Source: Bacteroidales bacterium
GTDB lineage: Bacteria; Bacteroidota; Bacteroidia; Bacteroidales; Tenuifilaceae
Reading direction: 5' to 3'
DNA length: 56,430 nucleotides
Assembly (NCBI GenBank): GCA_003818205.1
Contig: RPRQ01000028.1
Span: 1-56,430, forward strand
Under the pieces are notes generated by a model that was not told the DNA's origin, searched no databases, and saw only the letters and a program-made list of their open reading frames with translations. A program made the position numbers and the translations under genes. The first letter of the stretch is position 1, and each line of letters starts with the position of its first letter. Positions 26,009-34,800 of the stretch are shown here, piece after piece.

Positions 26009-26016
26009 CAAAGGTA
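26009..26016 (-). promoter_or_regulatory. -7 promoter box (TACCTTTG) for the VF530-helicase operon
   Basis: A minus-strand TACCTTTG about 63 bp before the VF530 start. It rules out the TTG start at 26011, since that would lie inside the promoter. Confidence 0.55.
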
Positions 26017-26079
26017 AATTAAAAATAGAGGAGAAATTACACCTTTCAATCTCTTTTCGAAAAAGTTAACTTGAATGAC

Positions 26080-26087
26080 TACCTTTG
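26080..26087 (+). promoter_or_regulatory. -7 promoter box (TACCTTTG) for the second DEAD-box gene
   Basis: A plus-strand TACCTTTG 23 bp before the GTG at 26111. It lies inside the longer frame that opens with ATG at 26075, so that longer start would be upstream of transcription. Confidence 0.55.
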
Positions 26088-26110
26088 CCTCGAATATTAA
26101 AAATAGTACT

Positions 26111-27448
26111 GTGACCTTTAACAACTTAAATTTAAACAAACCCCTACTACAAGCTTTAACCGACCTAGAGTTTGAATACCCTACCCCAATTCAGGCAAAA
26201 GCATTTCCAATCATTATGTCGGGGCGCGATGCTGTTGGTATTGCACAAACAGGTACAGGAAAAACTCTCGCTTATTTACTTCCCATTCTTCGACAGCTCA
26301 CCTTTTCGAGGCAGCGTGAAGCACGTGTTTTAATTCTAGTCCCAACCCGTGAACTTGTGATACAGGTAGTGGGAGAAATCAACAAACTTACTAAGTATTC
26401 TAATTTTAGGGTTGGCGGCGTTTATGGTGGTACCAACGTTAATACACAAAAGCAGCTAATTCACAACGGTCTCGATATTATTGTAGCTACACCAGGTCGG
26501 CTACTTGACCTTATTCTTAGCGGAGTACTGCGCTTTAAATCCATTCAGAAACTGGTAATCGATGAGGTTGATGAGATGCTAAACCTTGGATTTCGTATCC
26601 AAATTATCAACCTGCTTGAAAAGATTCCGACTAAGCGTCAGAACCTGATGTTCTCCGCTACGTTAACCCCTGATGTTCAGCAGTTGATTCAAGAATTCTT
26701 TAAAGATCCAGTAATGATCGAGATTGCTGCGCATGGTACGCCAATCGAGAAGATTATTCAGCAGGCCTACCATGTACCCAATTTTATTACAAAAGCTGAT
26801 TTGCTTGAGCATCTACTGAAAGTTGATGGCGACTTGAATAAGGTTCTCGTTTTTGTTAGCACAAAGAAATTAGCCGACCGTTTGTATGAGCAGATGCTCC
26901 CTAAGTTTCCGAATCAAACGGGGGTAATCCACTCCAATAAATCGCAAAACTATAGGCTAAACGTGTTGAAAGAATTCACAGAGGGTGAAATTCGCATGCT
27001 TATCGCCACCGATATTATAGCACGCGGTCTTGATATTAGCGATGTTTCGCACGTTATCAACTTCGATATACCCGATGTTCCTTCAGATTACATCCACCGC
27101 ATTGGTCGTACGGGTCGTGCTGATAAGGATGGGATTGCCATTAGCTTTGTTAACGAAATGGAACAGGAAAACCAAACGGCAATTGAACAACTTATGAATA
27201 AGCAAATTACAATGGTTGAAGCGCCTTCGGAGGTTAAAATCTCTAATATCTTTTCGGAGGAGGAACGACCAACCAGGCTATTTGATATTGACTACCTTCA
27301 ACAAAACAAAAAGAAGCATGCTCCGAATTCAGCATTCCACGAGAAGAAGAAAAAGAACACCAAAGTTAACCTTGGTAGTCAAATGAAGCGAAACCCAAAG
27401 CATGGGCCTAAGCATAAAACGGTAAAGCCTCCAAAGCCAAGATTGTAG
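26111..27448 (+). CDS. DEAD-box RNA helicase, second paralogue (DEVD)
   Basis: 445 residues from a GTG start, giving the canonical opening TFNNLNLNKPLLQALTDLEF; the longer ATG start at 26075 adds 12 residues but lies upstream of a likely promoter box. Motifs: Q motif YPTPIQAKAFP, motif I AQTGTGKTLAY, motif II VIDEVDEML (Asp-Glu-Val-Asp instead of DEAD), motif III FSATL, and motif VI HRIGRTGR. The C terminus is very basic (KKKHAPNSAFHEKKKKNTK). It is RhlE-like. It runs divergently from the other DEAD-box gene with about 65 bp between their promoter boxes. Confidence 0.92.
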   Translation: MTFNNLNLNKPLLQALTDLEFEYPTPIQAKAFPIIMSGRDAVGIAQTGTGKTLAYLLPILRQLTFSRQREARVLILVPTRELVIQVVGEINKLTKYSNFRVGGVYGGTNVNTQKQLIHNGLDIIVATPGRLLDLILSGVLRFKSIQKLVIDEVDEMLNLGFRIQIINLLEKIPTKRQNLMFSATLTPDVQQLIQEFFKDPVMIEIAAHGTPIEKIIQQAYHVPNFITKADLLEHLLKVDGDLNKVLVFVSTKKLADRLYEQMLPKFPNQTGVIHSNKSQNYRLNVLKEFTEGEIRMLIATDIIARGLDISDVSHVINFDIPDVPSDYIHRIGRTGRADKDGIAISFVNEMEQENQTAIEQLMNKQITMVEAPSEVKISNIFSEEERPTRLFDIDYLQQNKKKHAPNSAFHEKKKKNTKVNLGSQMKRNPKHGPKHKTVKPPKPRL

Positions 27449-27476
27449 TCATCGCCCTTTTGCTAAGCGAGAGACT

Positions 27477-28829
27477 CTATATCTCTTTCACCCGCACATT
27501 TTCCTTTAGACCATCAATTTTATCCGAAAATGTACTATGTATTTTTAGAATTCTTTGCATCTCAGGTAGTTCAGGTTCGATGGATGTTCCGAGGTTATCG
27601 AGTGAATTTATGATAAACGATACCGAAAAATTATCGATGTGTTGTGCAGGTTGGTAGGCAATGCTCTTGGTGCTACTATCAATGGTTTCAGAGATTATTT
27701 TGCATTGAATCAGGTGGTTAAGCAGAACCCTCATTAAACGAACAGGTATTTTAAGGTTTTTTGATAGTTCAAGAACCGTGAGAGGTTCTTCTCCCTTTTC
27801 GAATCGCTTAACTATGAAATTTACTACAAGTAGCGATAGCATTCGTCGGGAGTAAGGGCTAATACGATCGGTTTCGGATTCAAACTCGTACATATCAACG
27901 TTTTGATTGGCAAAGGAAACCTCTGCGCCAAAGAGTACAATTAACCAGCTTGTCTGAATCCATATTAAGAATAGCGGGAGGGCTGCAAAACTACCATAAA
28001 TGGCGTTATACCTAGAAACTCCTACCTGAAAATCGATGTAAATCCATTGGGTAATTACGAATAGCGATCCGGCAATTACCCCGGCAATAATCCCCGATTG
28101 GGTTGAGACCTTGGTGTTAGGCATAACGATGTACATAATGCTAAAAAGTATCCAAATAAGGAAATATGGGATAAATTTTAGCACAAACATTATATATGGG
28201 CTGATGTAACCTATCAATTCAATCTGTTTGGCTATGGTGTCGAGCTGAGTGGCTAGATAAACTGAGATGCTGCTCGATGCGATAAGAAGAATGGGTGCGA
28301 TAAGCATCATCGAGAGGTAATCGCTGAACTTACGGCTAAAAGTTCTCGCTTTTTCAATCTTCCAAATGTCGTTGAATGAGGCTTCTATACTACTTAACAC
28401 ATTGGCTACAGAATAGAATAGTAGAATAATCCCAATACCTGCCAGAACACCGCCTCCCGTTCTCTCCAAAAGGGAGTTTGAGAACGTAATCAGCTTATTC
28501 ATTATCTCCTCTTGGCCTTTTAGGTTCTCCATAAGCTGTTGCTCAAGATACTTATCGGCACCAAATCCTTTGGCAATCCCAAACCCCATAGCAAGTATTG
28601 GTACGATTGACATAAGGGTATAGTATGTTAAGGCCGAGGCTCTTACGGTAACCTTATTCTCGATTGAACCCCGTAGGGCAAGTACTACAATGCGGAGGTA
28701 TTTGAAAAGGAATTTCATTTTTGGAGGGTATTCCTCAAGCCTAACGCTCCACAGATCCTTTAATATGAATTGCTGGAGCTTCAAATAGTAAAGGAAAAAC
28801 TTTTTAAAAAACCCTTCTTTCTTTGCCAT
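27477..28829 (-). CDS. YihY/BrkB-family inner-membrane protein
   Basis: 450 residues. Hydrophobic segments across residues ~55-310 carry the family landmarks ASALTYYTLMSIVPILAMGF, YSVANVLSSIEASFNDIW and YGSFAALPLFLIWIQTSW. The last ~130 residues form a soluble winged-helix-like domain (LTVLELSKNLKIPVRLMRVL). Once called RNase BN in error, the family has no proven function; some are linked to complement resistance. The start is the ATG at 28827-28829. It converges on the second DEAD-box gene with 28 bp between the stops. Confidence 0.88.
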   Translation of the reverse strand: MAKKEGFFKKFFLYYLKLQQFILKDLWSVRLEEYPPKMKFLFKYLRIVVLALRGSIENKVTVRASALTYYTLMSIVPILAMGFGIAKGFGADKYLEQQLMENLKGQEEIMNKLITFSNSLLERTGGGVLAGIGIILLFYSVANVLSSIEASFNDIWKIEKARTFSRKFSDYLSMMLIAPILLIASSSISVYLATQLDTIAKQIELIGYISPYIMFVLKFIPYFLIWILFSIMYIVMPNTKVSTQSGIIAGVIAGSLFVITQWIYIDFQVGVSRYNAIYGSFAALPLFLIWIQTSWLIVLFGAEVSFANQNVDMYEFESETDRISPYSRRMLSLLVVNFIVKRFEKGEEPLTVLELSKNLKIPVRLMRVLLNHLIQCKIISETIDSSTKSIAYQPAQHIDNFSVSFIINSLDNLGTSIEPELPEMQRILKIHSTFSDKIDGLKENVRVKEI

Positions 28830-28886
28830 GGTGTTTTTGTTTAAAACCGATCACTAAGGTAAATAAAATGTGATTGAATAAAAAAT

Positions 28887-28918
28887 AACCCTGACAGGTT
28901 TTAACATTTGTCAGGGTT
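28887..28918 (-). terminator. Rho-independent terminator of ahcY
   Basis: AACCCTGACA (28887-28896) pairs perfectly with TGTCAGGGTT (28909-28918), a 10-bp stem. Read on the minus strand, it is followed by ATTTTTTATT, a U-rich tract. It lies between the ahcY stop, with the palindromic element in between, and the yihY start. Confidence 0.8.
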
Positions 28919-28946
28919 AATGAATAAATACGGAAGGGAATCTCTT

Positions 28947-29051
28947 CTAGTGCTATGTTAGGTATGTATTATTACGTTTTTTAACCGATGGGTTAACCCA
29001 TCGGTTATAGCCCTGAACTATTACGTCATCGTATGATTAATATAGCACTAG
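28947..29051. mobile_element. CTAG-ended palindromic element, copy B
   Basis: 105 bp from CTAG at 28947 to CTAG at 29048-29051. The ends CTAGTGCTAT and ATAGCACTAG are perfect inverted repeats. The centre holds the same perfect 24-bp palindrome as copy A (28983-29006). The outer CTAG includes the ahcY stop codon. It lies between the ahcY stop and its terminator, so it is transcribed with ahcY. Confidence 0.85.
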
Positions 29052-30466
29052 TATCTATAATGCTCTGGTTTGTATGGTCCTTCTGTTCTAACGCCGATAT
29101 AATCGGCTTGCTTTTGGGTTAACTTGGTGAGTTTAACACCAATCTGTTCAAGGTGAAGGCGAGCAACTTCCTCATCGAGATGCTTTGGTAAACGATAAAC
29201 GTCAACGGCAAGGTTCTTAGTCCATAGTTCAATCTGAGCAAGGGTTTGATTGGTAAAACTGTTGCTCATCACAAAGCTTGGATGACCAGTTGCACAGCCA
29301 AGGTTAACCAAACGGCCTTCGGCGAGAATGAAAATTGAACGACCATCGGGGAAGAAGTACTGATCAACCTGAGGTTTAACGTTAATCCTCTTAACATTTG
29401 GGGCGTTATTCAACCTGTCAACGTGAATCTCGTTATCGAAGTGGCCAATGTTACAAACAATGGTTTGATCCTTCATGGCAAGCATATGCTCAAGGGTAAT
29501 GATATCGCAGTTACCAGTTGTGGTAACGTAGATATTTCCTTCAACAAGGGTTTCTTCAATGGGTTTAACCTCGAACCCTTCCATTGCCGCTTGTAAAGCA
29601 CAAATGGGGTCAATTTCAGTGATGATAACCCTAGCGCCGTATGAACGCATGCTGTGCGCACAACCCTTGCCAACATCACCGTAACCGCAAACAACAACAA
29701 CCTTACCTGCAATCATTACATCGGTAGCCCGTTTAATGCCATCGGCAAGCGATTCGCGGCAACCGTAAAGGTTGTCGAATTTGCTTTTGGTTACAGAGTC
29801 ATTAACATTGATTGCTGGAACAAGAAGTTCACCTCTCTCTTTCATTTGGTATAGACGATGAACACCAGTGGTAGTCTCTTCCGAAACGCCTTTCAAATCC
29901 TTAACTAGGGTATGCCATTTTTGTCCATCTTCAGCTAATATTTTTTTGAGAAGATTGAGAATAACCTGTTCCTCATGGTTGTCAGCCTTCTTATTGAGAA
30001 CGCTTGCATCCTTCTCTGCTCTGTATCCAAGATGAAGGAATAGAGTGGCATCGCCACCATCGTCAACGATTAGGGTTGGACCTTTGCCGTTGGGGAACGA
30101 TAGCGCTTGTGCTGTACACCACCAGTATTCCTCAAGGGTTTCGCCTTTCCATGCAAACACAGGGATTCCTACTTTGGCAATGGCTGCTGCTGCATGATCC
30201 TGAGTTGAGAAGATATTACAGCTAGCCCAGCGAACATCTGCGCCAAGCTCTTTTAGGGTCTCAATCAGAACTGCTGTTTGAATGGTCATGTGCAATGAGC
30301 CAGTAATGCGTGATCCTTTTAAGGGCTTTGAAGAGGAGTATCGTGAACGAATTGCCATTAATCCAGGCATTTCCTTTTCGGCAATGCTAATTTCCTTACG
30401 ACCCCATTCGGCAAGCGAAATATCACTTACCTTGTAGGGTGTCGATTCTACAAGAACTTGTTCCAT
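29048..30466 (-). CDS. ahcY: Adenosylhomocysteinase (S-adenosyl-L-homocysteine hydrolase)
   Basis: 472 residues. It cleaves S-adenosylhomocysteine to homocysteine and adenosine, clearing the product inhibitor of methylases. Visible landmarks are ARGSRI-like [33 protein letters not shown], the NAD-binding [20 protein letters not shown], and the conserved end [10 protein letters not shown]. The last codon runs straight into a TAG stop that belongs to the CTAG end of element copy B. Its -7 box (TAACTTTG, 30508-30515) falls in the end of ribF. ATG at 30464-30466. Confidence 0.97.
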   Translation of the reverse strand: MEQVLVESTPYKVSDISLAEWGRKEISIAEKEMPGLMAIRSRYSSSKPLKGSRITGSLHMTIQTAVLIETLKELGADVRWASCNIFSTQDHAAAAIAKVGIPVFAWKGETLEEYWWCTAQALSFPNGKGPTLIVDDGGDATLFLHLGYRAEKDASVLNKKADNHEEQVILNLLKKILAEDGQKWHTLVKDLKGVSEETTTGVHRLYQMKERGELLVPAINVNDSVTKSKFDNLYGCRESLADGIKRATDVMIAGKVVVVCGYGDVGKGCAHSMRSYGARVIITEIDPICALQAAMEGFEVKPIEETLVEGNIYVTTTGNCDIITLEHMLAMKDQTIVCNIGHFDNEIHVDRLNNAPNVKRINVKPQVDQYFFPDGRSIFILAEGRLVNLGCATGHPSFVMSNSFTNQTLAQIELWTKNLAVDVYRLPKHLDEEVARLHLEQIGVKLTKLTQKQADYIGVRTEGPYKPEHYRY

Positions 30467-30486
30467 CTATTATTTGGTTTGATTAG

Positions 30487-31470
30487 TTACAAAACTGTTG
30501 TACGCGGCAAAGTTATGAAATAGTTTTCGAAATTGTTCGAATTATAAACACTAAGAATGTTGGTAATGTTTATCAAATCAATTTCGAGCTGCGCTTTGAG
30601 GTGGTCGATACTTTGAAATCGTTTCTCATCTCTTACCCGCTCAACCAGGGCAACATCTATTCTGCAATTGTATATATCTTCATTAAAGTTGAATATATGA
30701 GCCTCGATAACCTGTTGCTGAATTTTATCAACCGTTGGACGGGTTCCAATATTCATCATACCCTTTTCAATGCGGCCATTAATATTTAGCATAACAGCAT
30801 ATACGCCATCGGCAGGGATAAGTTTAAGAGGATCAATTGGTCTGATATTAGCAGTCGGGAATCCCATTTTACGACCAATTTTAGAGCCTTCCTCAATTGT
30901 GCCTGTAAGCAGGTATGGGTAGCCTAGCATCTCATTGGCTTTTTCTAGATCACCTTTGTTCAGCGCTTCCCTAATCTTTGTTGAGCTGATATTGATGTCG
31001 TGCTGTTCAATAACTCCAACCTCTTCGTAGGTGTATCCGTACTTGGAAGCGAAATTCATAATTGTATTCATATCGCCTTCCGCTTTTCGCCCAAAGCGGT
31101 GCTCCCTTCCAATGATTATGTGCCTTACATTGTACGATTTCACTATGAGTTTTAAGAAATCTTCTGCTGATAGGTTTGCGAATGAGAGGTTGAACTCCTG
31201 TATGATAAAGAAATCGAATCCTAGGCGGGAGAATATCCTTGACTTTTCGTTTAGAGTGGTTAAAAACCTGAGTTTATGAGGATCCTTGTTTAGCGTTAAT
31301 CGGGGGTGAGGCCAAAAGGTAAGGACTGCCGATGCGAGATTTAATTCTTTCGAACGTAGAAGCACAAGATCGGTCAGCGCTCTATGTCCTCGATGTACGC
31401 CATCGAAGAAACCCATGGTAAGTGCGGTGTTTTTTCCTTCGAGTTGATCCGGTTTTTGTACAATTATCAT
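30487..31470 (-). CDS. ribF: Bifunctional riboflavin kinase/FAD synthetase RibF
   Basis: 327 residues. The N-terminal FAD synthetase (adenylyltransferase) domain shows LTMGFFDGVHRGHRAL and IIGREHRFGRKAEGD; the C-terminal riboflavin kinase has SKIGRKMGFPTANI and ADGVYAVMLN. Together they turn riboflavin into FMN and FAD. ATG at 31468-31470. It ends 20 bp upstream of ahcY, which may be co-transcribed but also has a possible promoter box in the ribF tail. Confidence 0.95.
   Translation of the reverse strand: MIIVQKPDQLEGKNTALTMGFFDGVHRGHRALTDLVLLRSKELNLASAVLTFWPHPRLTLNKDPHKLRFLTTLNEKSRIFSRLGFDFFIIQEFNLSFANLSAEDFLKLIVKSYNVRHIIIGREHRFGRKAEGDMNTIMNFASKYGYTYEEVGVIEQHDINISSTKIREALNKGDLEKANEMLGYPYLLTGTIEEGSKIGRKMGFPTANIRPIDPLKLIPADGVYAVMLNINGRIEKGMMNIGTRPTVDKIQQQVIEAHIFNFNEDIYNCRIDVALVERVRDEKRFQSIDHLKAQLEIDLINITNILSVYNSNNFENYFITLPRTTVL
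30508..30515 (-). promoter_or_regulatory. -7 promoter box (TAACTTTG) for ahcY, inside ribF
   Basis: Minus-strand TAACTTTG, 42 bp upstream of the ahcY start and within the last codons of ribF. No clear -33 element. It may let ahcY be transcribed apart from ribF. Confidence 0.4.
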
Positions 31471-31887
31471 CTTTTAGCATCCGAAAAGTAAACAAAGGTG
31501 CAAAATTGGTTTGGTTATTTAAAGCATTTTTATCATAAAGTGTTTAATTGTTGATGATTGACTTTGTAAAGTTGATGGTTGGCGGTTTGTAGTAGATGAT
31601 AGTAAAATAATAAATTTTGAAGAAGGTGAAAAGGCTATAACGGTTTCACGCAAAAAACGCAATATGTTGATTTTATGAATAGTATTCTTGGCATACTTTG
31701 CAAATATCCTGCATACCTTGCCGGCAGGATAAGAAACCTTTGCTCCTTCGCTGTGCTTCAACGCTGAAGTTTACGCCTGTGCGCCATAGCTTTAGAGTAG
31801 GAGCACGGTGTAAGCGCAAGCATTGCATGAACTCCGCTGGACTCAACGGAATTTAAAGGTCATTTTAGCCTCTTATACCAGAAAACA
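31471..31887. other. 417-bp gap without a gene, with repeat fragments
   Basis: No convincing gene. The minus-strand frame of 80 residues reads out filler (TTNRQPSTLQSQSSTIK), a pattern typical of non-coding Bacteroidota spacers. The gap holds a hairpin ATCCTGC...GCAGGAT (31708-31732) and a palindrome related to that at 13886 (31761-31778). Confidence 0.6.
31761..31778. repeat. REP-like palindrome ACGCTGAAGTTTACGCCT
   Basis: Degenerate relative of 13886-13903, in similar surroundings (GTAGGAGCAC, GTGTAAGCGC). Function unknown. Confidence 0.4.
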
Positions 31888-34800
31888 TTATACCCATCGA
31901 ACTAAGCAGAAATCCATTCTGTGGGGTAGTTCAGGATTTTTAGCGAATATCCTGATTCCGCAATCGAATGCGCCGGGGTCAACGGGAACGATGCTTAGCT
32001 TGAACGTAGCCCTTGTTCCATCCAGTGAGTGTAATATAAAATCATGTACTCGTTTGATTTTAACCTCGTTGCTCTCAATCAGGTCGGCCACCACGAGTTC
32101 AACCCCAATATCGTTAACGCATAGTTCTCCTAAATCGAGAATTAGCTCCGAAGTATACTCTTTACCAAGAATAATGGCCTCAAAGGCAGTGTTGAATTGC
32201 TTTACCTGAATTACTTCTAGGGTGTCCCACGCCTTGGTGATTCGTTTTTTCCAGTTTGATAGTGTCTTGGCAAGGTCGAAATCGTTGGCTTTAATTCGTT
32301 TTGAGCGTTCGAAGAGTTTGAAATAGAAACGGTTCTCATAATCTCTCATCATTCTTGTAGTGGTGAAGTTCGATGCAACCTGCGAGATGGATTTTTTAAT
32401 GTAGGATACCCACTTCTCAGGGATATCCTCGTTGTTGCGGGTGTAGTACATCGGTACAATTTCGTTCTCAAGCAGGGAGTAAATCTGCTCGGCATCGAGT
32501 TCGTCCTGGAAGTCCTGCTGTTGATATGTGTTATCCTGTGATATTGCCCAGCCAGCACCCTCCCGATAGCCTTCAACCCACCAGCCATCGAGTACGCTGA
32601 AATTGAGAACTCCGTTCATTGCCGCTTTTTGCCCGCTAGTACCCGATGCCTCAAGGGGTCGTGTGGGTGTATTGAGCCAAATATCAACTCCTTGTACCAT
32701 ATTTCGAGCTAGTTCCATATCGTAGTTTTGCAGGAAGATTATTCTCCCAAGAAACTCAGGCATTTTCGATATTTCAATAATCCTTTTAATTAAGTCTTGA
32801 CCTGCTTTATCGTTTGGATGTGCTTTGCCCGCAAAAAATAGCTGAACGGGCATCTCCTCGTTATTGAGAATTTCGCTTAACCGTTGTAAGTCCTTGAATA
32901 GGAGATGAGCTCGCTTGTAGGTTGCAAAGCGTCGAGCAAAACCAAGGGTTAACGCCTTGCTGCTTATATTCTCTTGAATATCAACGATATTACGGGGGCT
33001 TTCGAATTTAATCGTATCGGGGTTGTTCAGCCGAGTTTTGATAAGATCGATAAGTTTCTGCCGCTGATTGTTGCGGATGCTCCATACTTTATCATCGGGG
33101 ATGTTTGCAATCTGATCCCATGAAGGGTTGGGGTAGTTGAAATTTGCTCGAAGGTCTATCGATTCATAAAGATTACGCCATTCTTTAGCTGTCCAGGTTG
33201 GGTAATGTACTCCATTGGTAACGTAGCTGACGTGCAGCTCATCGTGGTAGTAACCAGGCCATAGGCCAACAAACATCTTCTTGCTCACTTCACCGTGTAG
33301 CCAGCTAACGCCATTAATCTCCTGTGATAGGTTGGCTGCTAGATGGCTCATGGAGAATTTTTCGGTGATATTACCAGGGTTCATTCTGCCAAGGTTCATG
33401 AACTGTTCCCAGGTTATCTTTAGCCTGTCGGGGTAGTGCGACATGTAAGTACGCACTAAATCCTCAGTGAATGAGTCGTGTCCTGCAGGTACGGGCGTGT
33501 GAGTGGTGAAAAGGCTGCACGAACGAACTACCTCAATGGCATCGGAGAAGGATAGTTTATTGTCGTGGATATGCCAACGAAGTTGTTCGAGTCCAATGAA
33601 TGCTGCATGACCCTCGTTAATATGGTAAACATCAGGATCGATACCCAATTCTTTGAGGGTACGGATACCCCCAATGCCGAGAAGCATCTCTTGTTTGAAC
33701 CGATTCTCTAAATCACCTCCGTAAAGATGGTGAGTTATGGTTCTGTCCTGAACAAGGTTTTCTTCAAAATCAGTATCCATAAGGTAAAGGTCGGTTCTGC
33801 CAACCTCAACTTTCCAAAGCCTTGCGTAGAGGTTTCTTCCAGGGAGAGCAATGCTGATTGTTCTCCACTTCCCATTCTCATCGCGAACAGGCGAAGCAAG
33901 GGTTTGCGTAAAGTTCTGCTGATCGTAAGCCGCAACCTGCTGTCCTGTGGATGAAAGTTTTTGAGTAAAGTATCCGTAACGATACAGCAAGCCTATCCCA
34001 ATAATATCGGTATTACGATCCGATGCTTCTTTTAAATAATCACCTGCAAGTACACCTAGCCCTCCCGAATAGATTTTAAGCGAGGTATGAAGCCCAAACT
34101 CCATGCTGAAGTATGCTATTTTTGGCTCCTTTCGCTTGTACTTATTCATCATGTAGCTCGTGAACTGGAGGTATATGGTGTGGAGTTTCTCAACAAACGC
34201 CGTATCGTTTTCCAGCTCCTGATAACGGGTGAATGTTATTTTTTCGAGGAAAAGAATTGGGTTCTGCTCACATTTTGCCCAAAGCGCAGGGTCGATGGAC
34301 TCGAATAACTCTACTGAATCGGGATTCCATGACCACCAAAGATTTTTCGATAATTCGTCGAGAGCGCTAAGTTTTTCGGGGATATTCTTTTGAACGAGTA
34401 GTCGAATCCAGTTGGGCTTATTCAACCTGTACTTACGTTCAATGGATGGTAGTTTCTCCTTTCGGTTACGATCGGTGAATTGCTGTGTACGGCTCTCTAC
34501 CTTTTTCAAAGCGATGTTGTACGCTCTGTAGTAGTAGCTGATCAAATTGCTCCATAGGGCGATTTTTGAAACCTCAAAGGCATTGTCCTTCGAAATATTT
34601 CGCTCTTGGTTGTCGAGTTTTATATACTCCTTAAGGGTATCAGCAGTTTGGTTTATTACATCCTTATCGTTATCGTCGGTACGAGGAATGACTACAATTC
34701 CAGGGTGAGGTTTGGTAACATGTGTGTTTACCCAATTGCCAAAACCTGCAAGGGTAGTTGTAATGGTTGGTACATGAAAGGCAAGGCTTTCGAGAGGGGT

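Noticed and set aside
31519-31761. 80-residue minus-strand frame
   Set aside because: It translates repetitive spacer (TTNRQPSTLQSQSSTIK), has no family look, and overlaps repeat fragments.
31823-32209. 128-residue plus-strand frame at the end of the synthase-phosphorylase gene
   Set aside because: It overlaps well-conserved coding sequence on the other strand and has a Ser/Thr-rich shadow composition.
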